Below, in pieces: positions 46,782-50,555 of a stretch of 50,555 nt of DNA. Source of the stretch: Lentisphaerota bacterium (lineage in GTDB: Bacteria; Verrucomicrobiota; Lentisphaeria; Victivallales; Victivallaceae); NCBI GenBank assembly GCA_015061775.1, contig SUVY01000014.1:1-50555 (forward strand), read 5' to 3'. A program made the position numbers and the translations under genes. The notes below the pieces were generated by a model. It saw only the letters and a list, made by a program, of their open reading frames with translations, had not been told where the DNA came from and searched no databases. Each line of letters starts with the position of its first letter. Within the stretch, counting starts at the first letter, position 1.

Positions 46782-48053
46782 TCAGAGTTTCTCTATCAGG
46801 TCGATGCAGCGGTCCATCGCTCCGCAATGGCAGCGGATGGCGTCTCCGGCGCGCTTGCCGATGCTGCGGCAATACTGGGGATCGGCAATGAGTTTCTGCA
46901 ATACCTGATACAGCTCCTGATTTCCGGATACGGTGATGACTGCTCCGGCTTCAACCAGAACGTTGAGAATGAAGCGGAAGTTGCGGAGGACGCTTCCGGT
47001 GACGATCGCTTTATCCAGCAGCGCGGGTTCGATGAGGTTGTGGCCCTCGTCGTGTCCGGCAAGGCTCTTGCCCATGATGACCACGTCCGCGGAGTTGATG
47101 AACTTGAACATCTCTCCCGTAGTGTCGGCAATGAGAACTTCGACCGGCGCACTGGTCTTCTGTGCCTGACTGCGGCGGATGCAGCTGAGTCCGAGCTTGC
47201 GGATATCATTTTCAACATCAGCTCCGCGCTCGGCGTGGCGGGGAACCAGAACGAGACGGGTCTGCGGATACTCTTTGAGAAGTGTCTGATACTCGCGGGC
47301 GATGAGTTCCTCTTCTCCGGGATGGGTGCTTGCTCCGAGAATGACGGTAAAATCGCCTTCTCCGAAATATCCCGGAAGTCCGGGGTCCGCGATATTTTCC
47401 GGAGGCGTCTGGTCGAATTTCATGTTTCCGCTCACGATGACGTTGGCATCAGGGCAGACGGCAAGGTAACGCTCACGGTCGGCGTTGGTCTGAACCGCGA
47501 TGAGAGAGAACTTCCTGAGCAGCGGAGCAAAAAACATACGGGCGCGGCGGTACCCCTTCGCGGAGTGGTCGCTCATCCTGCCGTTGACAAGAGTCACCGG
47601 AACGTCTCTCCGCACCGCTTCGCAGAGCAGATTGGGCCACAGCTCAGTCTCAAAAATGATCAGCTTTGAGGGCTTCACCACATTGTATGCACGGCGCACC
47701 ATCCAGATAAAGTCGATGGGGCAGAAAATCACTGCTGTATTTTCCGGACAGCGGCTGCGGGCAAGCTCCTGACCGGTGGTGGTCGTGGTGGATATCACGA
47801 ACTTCTGTTCCGGACAGCGTTTGAGATACTGTTTGACAAATCCGAGGGCGATCATCGTCTCTCCGACGCTCACGGAGTGTATCCAGATGGCTCCGTGATA
47901 CTCTGAGAGCTCTTTCACCCGCTCCGGAGTAAAACGTCCGAAACGCTCTCCGAACGTGCTCTTCCAGCCCCCGCGGTTGCGGTATTTGAGCAGAAGCCCC
48001 GGAATAAAAAACAGAAATGCCAGCGGCAAAAGCAGATTATATATGAAAATCAT
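46782..48053 (-). CDS. waaA: 3-deoxy-D-manno-octulosonic acid transferase
   Basis: A 423-aa GT30 glycosyltransferase that adds Kdo to lipid A at the inner membrane. An N-terminal membrane anchor is followed by WIHSVSVGETMIAL (catalytic Glu) and STTTTTGQELA, then a GT-B C-domain with ILGASTHPGEEELIAREY and KSLAGHDEGHNLIEPALLDKAIVTG (in pieces). It shows the organism makes LPS. GGGGAG precedes the ATG. It lies 74 bases after ptsI. Confidence 0.95.
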   Translation of the reverse strand: MIFIYNLLLPLAFLFFIPGLLLKYRNRGGWKSTFGERFGRFTPERVKELSEYHGAIWIHSVSVGETMIALGFVKQYLKRCPEQKFVISTTTTTGQELARSRCPENTAVIFCPIDFIWMVRRAYNVVKPSKLIIFETELWPNLLCEAVRRDVPVTLVNGRMSDHSAKGYRRARMFFAPLLRKFSLIAVQTNADRERYLAVCPDANVIVSGNMKFDQTPPENIADPGLPGYFGEGDFTVILGASTHPGEEELIAREYQTLLKEYPQTRLVLVPRHAERGADVENDIRKLGLSCIRRSQAQKTSAPVEVLIADTTGEMFKFINSADVVIMGKSLAGHDEGHNLIEPALLDKAIVTGSVLRNFRFILNVLVEAGAVITVSGNQELYQVLQKLIADPQYCRSIGKRAGDAIRCHCGAMDRCIDLIEKL

Positions 48054-48127
48054 AAAAACTCCCCGGATATTTCATGCGCGCTCACGACATGGTCACGGCG
48101 CAAAACACTCTTTCTCTTATTTATCAA

Positions 48128-49894
48128 CTATTTCTCTCTTATCAGCTCAGGAGCACGCTCAGAAAGAAGCTGATGCACTCCGGACACCGCCTCGGCGGCA
48201 CTTGCCGAACCGAGAGCTCTCGCCGCGAGCTGTTCAAGTTCATACATCGAAACGCTCCGCACCGCGCGGCGCACAACGGGAACTGCAGAAGGAGCCATAC
48301 TCAACTCATGTACTCCGAGCCCGAGAAGCAGAAGCGCGTGGATGGGGTCGGCAGCCATCTGACCGCAGACTCCGGCATGTATCCTGTGCGCTTCGGCAAC
48401 TTCGACCACGTTGCGTATAAGCTTCAGCACCGACGGATTGGCGGGGCGGTAGAGATACGCCACCTGCTCGTTTCCGCGGTCGATAGCCATAGTGTACTGA
48501 ACGAGGTCATTGGTTCCTATACTGAAAAAATCAACCAGTCCAGCCAGATGCTCCGCCTGAAGAGCGGCGACCGGAGTCTCTATCATAACTCCGAGGGAAA
48601 GGTTGGAAACAAACTCTTTCTGCTCAGAAGCAAGCTGCTCCTGGAGCTGACGGATGATCTCGCGCGTCTCGAGCACCTCCGCCACAGATGATACCATGGG
48701 AAGCAGCACTTTGAGGTTTCCGAAAACTCCCGCTCTGAGCAGCGCCCTGAGCTGGACTTCAAAGAGATCGCGCCTGCCGTAGAGACAGAAACGTATTCCG
48801 CGCAGTCCGAGGAAGGGATTGTCCTCGACGGCAGCCGTTCCGGTGCGCGGAAGCTTGTCTCCGCCGATATCCATCACGCGGATGGTCACCGGTTCATCGT
48901 CCGCCGCCAGCAGAAGCTGCTTGTATATTTCAAACTGGCTGTCCTCATCCGGAGGAACCACCTGATTGAGAAAAAGAAATTCGGTACGGAAAAGTCCCAC
49001 TCCGCGGGCACCGCTCGCCCTCAACTCCGGCATCTGGGTGTGCGACTCGATGTTGGCGGCTATCTGCACCCGGAACCCGTCGGTCGTATCAGGAAAAAGC
49101 GTATTCTCGCTCGCAAGCTCATTGCGCAGTTTGTCCGCCGCCTGAGCTTTCAGCCGGTATGACTCCTCGATATGACTGTCGGGGTTGATTATCACCCTGC
49201 CCTTGAAGCCGTCAACGATCACCCGGTCGCTTATCCTGAGCGAATCGATCAACTCTCCGGGAACTCCTGCCACGGCGGGAAGTCCGAGACTGCGGGCAAG
49301 AATGGCGGTATGGCTGGTCTCGCCTCCTGTTTCAACCACGATACCGAGGATCTTCTTCTTATCCAGAGTAGCCGTCTCGGAGGGAACAAGAGTATGGGAT
49401 ATGATTATGCGTTTGTCATCCATTCCGAGGCTGCGCATCTCGCGGTCGGTGATATTGGCAATGATACGCGATGCGACGTCGCGGATATCCCCTGCCCGCT
49501 CGCGCAGATAGGCATCAGGAATATTGCTCATGACATTATAAAACTTTTCACTCACCTCATAGACCGCATACTCGGCGCAGCAGCTCTCAGAGGATATAGT
49601 TTCTCTCACGCCGTTTATCAGAGACTGATCTGAACAGAGCATGAGATGGGCGTCAAAAATTCCGGCCTCTTTGGCATCGAGTCTGGTCTTGAGCTCATCG
49701 CGGAGAGATGCTATCTGCACCTCGGTCTCTTTGAGCGACTCCAAAAAACGGTCTATCTCAGATTGAACATCGCTGACTCCGACCTTTTCAGGAACAGCCG
49801 ACCGGCTGGAGGAGTGAAGCGGCAGCACCTTGCCGATGGCGATACCCGGAGCAAGGGCTATGCCGTCGTAACGCATACTCATGGCAGTTATCAT
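48128..49894 (-). CDS. ptsI: Phosphoenolpyruvate-protein phosphotransferase (PTS enzyme I)
   Basis: A 588-aa enzyme I. The phosphohistidine is His195 in GGETSHTAILARSLGLPAV; the PEP-binding barrel carries GLFRTEFLF, VTIRVMDIGGDK, GLRGIRFCL and the Cys motif HAGVCGQMAADP. It takes phosphate from PEP and passes it to HPr. The start at 49894 is 6 bases after the HPr stop; MSMRY a few codons later is also possible. No sugar-specific enzyme II is in the window. Confidence 0.97.
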   Translation of the reverse strand: MITAMSMRYDGIALAPGIAIGKVLPLHSSSRSAVPEKVGVSDVQSEIDRFLESLKETEVQIASLRDELKTRLDAKEAGIFDAHLMLCSDQSLINGVRETISSESCCAEYAVYEVSEKFYNVMSNIPDAYLRERAGDIRDVASRIIANITDREMRSLGMDDKRIIISHTLVPSETATLDKKKILGIVVETGGETSHTAILARSLGLPAVAGVPGELIDSLRISDRVIVDGFKGRVIINPDSHIEESYRLKAQAADKLRNELASENTLFPDTTDGFRVQIAANIESHTQMPELRASGARGVGLFRTEFLFLNQVVPPDEDSQFEIYKQLLLAADDEPVTIRVMDIGGDKLPRTGTAAVEDNPFLGLRGIRFCLYGRRDLFEVQLRALLRAGVFGNLKVLLPMVSSVAEVLETREIIRQLQEQLASEQKEFVSNLSLGVMIETPVAALQAEHLAGLVDFFSIGTNDLVQYTMAIDRGNEQVAYLYRPANPSVLKLIRNVVEVAEAHRIHAGVCGQMAADPIHALLLLGLGVHELSMAPSAVPVVRRAVRSVSMYELEQLAARALGSASAAEAVSGVHQLLSERAPELIREK

Positions 49895-49900
49895 CAGCTG

Positions 49901-50239
49901 TTACTCGCTTTCTTCATCAAAATTCCGGAAGAAAAACCCGGACAGCTTCTCGAAAAGCACCTCTGCTCCGTCGCCCGAGACTCTGAGCATGAGACGCGTT
50001 CCCTTGCCGGCAGCGAGGATGAGCATGGAGAGCACACTGCGGCAGTCCGCGCACTCCCCGGGAGAGTTGCACTTCACCAGCGTCGCTTCGCCTTTGAATT
50101 CGGACAGCATACGGGCGATCATCGCGGCAGGACGGCTGTGAAGTCCCATCTTGTTGCCGACGACGACTTCACATTCAAGCACCTGACCATTCTCTGTTTT
50201 TTCTGCGGTATCTGCCACTTTCAAGCTGCTCCTGATCAC
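49901..50239 (-). CDS. ptsH: HPr-family phosphocarrier protein
   Basis: A 112-aa HPr. The active histidine is His34 in MGLHSRPAAM, and Ser68 in CADCRSVLSML matches the regulatory serine region. About 20 extra N-terminal residues precede the usual HPr start, so either the protein is extended or translation begins later. It is the first gene of the ptsH-ptsI-waaA run, behind a promoter at about 50330. Confidence 0.9.
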   Translation of the reverse strand: MIRSSLKVADTAEKTENGQVLECEVVVGNKMGLHSRPAAMIARMLSEFKGEATLVKCNSPGECADCRSVLSMLILAAGKGTRLMLRVSGDGAEVLFEKLSGFFFRNFDEESE

Positions 50240-50313
50240 TGTATTTCAAACCTCTGCCGTCCTGAACGGAAAAGCCGCTCAGCGAGACAGAAAACTTCCT
50301 TTGCTATTATATT

Positions 50314-50342
50314 AATATACACCACACATGCGCTAAAATCAA
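50314..50342 (-). promoter_or_regulatory. Promoter of ptsHI
   Basis: On the minus strand TTGATT (50337-50342) and TATATT (50314-50319) are 17 bases apart, about 75 bases upstream of the HPr start. Confidence 0.65.
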
Positions 50343-50383
50343 TAGCAAGCTCTGTTTTTTGCCGTTTTTAGGGCATTTCAAGC

Positions 50384-50412
50384 TTGAAATTGACGGCATA
50401 AAGTGCTATTTT
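50384..50412 (+). promoter_or_regulatory. Rightward promoter near the window end
   Basis: TTGAAA (50384-50389) and TATTTT (50407-50412) are 17 bases apart, the same form as the tRNA-Glu promoter. It diverges from ptsHI and would drive whatever lies at the right edge. Confidence 0.55.
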
Positions 50413-50467
50413 TCTTAAAACATTTTTTAAGGCTCTGTTCCCTGTATATTATTCCCGGTTATCAAAT

Positions 50468-50535
50468 AGCAGCAGCTCCCTTTGGCGAGAATGGGTATTT
50501 TAACTCGTCGGAGCCAAAGGTGAAGAGCTGCTGCT
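50468..50535 (+). ncRNA. Strong two-tier hairpin, possible structured RNA or leader (cut by the window)
   Basis: AGCAGCAGCTC (50468-50478) pairs perfectly with GAGCTGCTGCT (50525-50535). Inside it CCTTTGGC (50479-50486) pairs with GCCAAAGG (50513-50520), and GAG/CTC can close the terminal loop. A promoter lies upstream. There is no coding frame of note. It does not match tRNA, SRP RNA, RNase P RNA or tmRNA by eye; class unknown. Confidence 0.4.
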
Positions 50536-50555
50536 TGACTGTTAGCTGAAGTGAT

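Noticed and set aside
46771-46872. 34-residue N-terminal extension of the UMF1-type transporter
   Set aside because: It is Arg/His-rich, lies within waaA in another frame, and the family signature begins at the later ATG.

Overview
The window looks like a chromosomal segment of a Victivallis-type member of the Lentisphaerota (PVC group): an anaerobic, Gram-negative, gut-type bacterium. The clues are pseudopilin-like proteins with the [16 protein letters not shown] leader and an H-X9-DG tail motif, a giant AIDA-repeat/FG-GAP surface protein, pyruvate formate-lyase with its activase, a Kdo transferase (so an LPS-bearing outer membrane), single-domain sugar-phosphate isomerase/epimerases, and ribosomal proteins split from the usual S10 cluster. 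This assignment is inferred from gene content; no rRNA is present.

Layout. 1-5.9 kb: a + strand operon of a GntR/periplasmic-binding-type regulator, an H-X9-DG pseudopilin and a very large secreted LamG/transglutaminase-like protein. 6.1-11.0 kb: a leftward five-gene operon of three tandem paralogous DMT-type transporters, a zinc-ligand-less medium-chain dehydrogenase and a TIM-barrel isomerase. 11.2-15.1 kb: a kinase-like protein without the usual catalytic Asp, a tyrosine recombinase, and two convergent, nearly identical pseudopilin genes. One pseudopilin is intact with its own promoter. The other directly overlaps the recombinase stop and carries a stop at codon 3. 15.2-20.1 kb: tsf, rpsB, pflA, pflB (leftward). 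20.5-22.8 kb: a transporter and a PHP phosphoesterase. 22.9-23.2 kb: tRNA-Cys, tRNA-Glu and tRNA-Val.

The tRNA trio is followed by a 13.7-kb accessory region (23.2-37.0 kb). In it, single genes (lipoprotein with glutamine-amidotransferase-like fold, four-helix-bundle protein, sugar isomerase, 1,987-residue AIDA/FG-GAP protein) are separated by members of one composite repeat family. Each repeat has a conserved block, a 9-bp-unit microsatellite arm, a body, the inverted 9-bp arm, and a connector that in one subtype is made of 63-bp tandem repeats. Two subtypes share flanks but carry unrelated 9-bp units. This repeat system and the pseudopilin/recombinase locus are the two most unusual things in the window.

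37.0-44.1 kb is a leftward ribosomal protein operon, rplV to secY, lacking rpmD and starting at rplV behind its own promoter and a leader of about 300 nt. 44.5-50.3 kb is a leftward operon: HPr, enzyme I, waaA, a UMF1-type MFS protein and a DppB-like permease. The last 130 bases hold a promoter and a strong two-tier hairpin, probably the start of an RNA or leader running out of the window.

Many promoters match one pattern, TTGAMA-N16/17-TATATT or close variants. Four copies of a dispersed palindromic element of about 100 bp lie between operons. The regions of hundreds of bases without genes are repeat-filled rather than empty.
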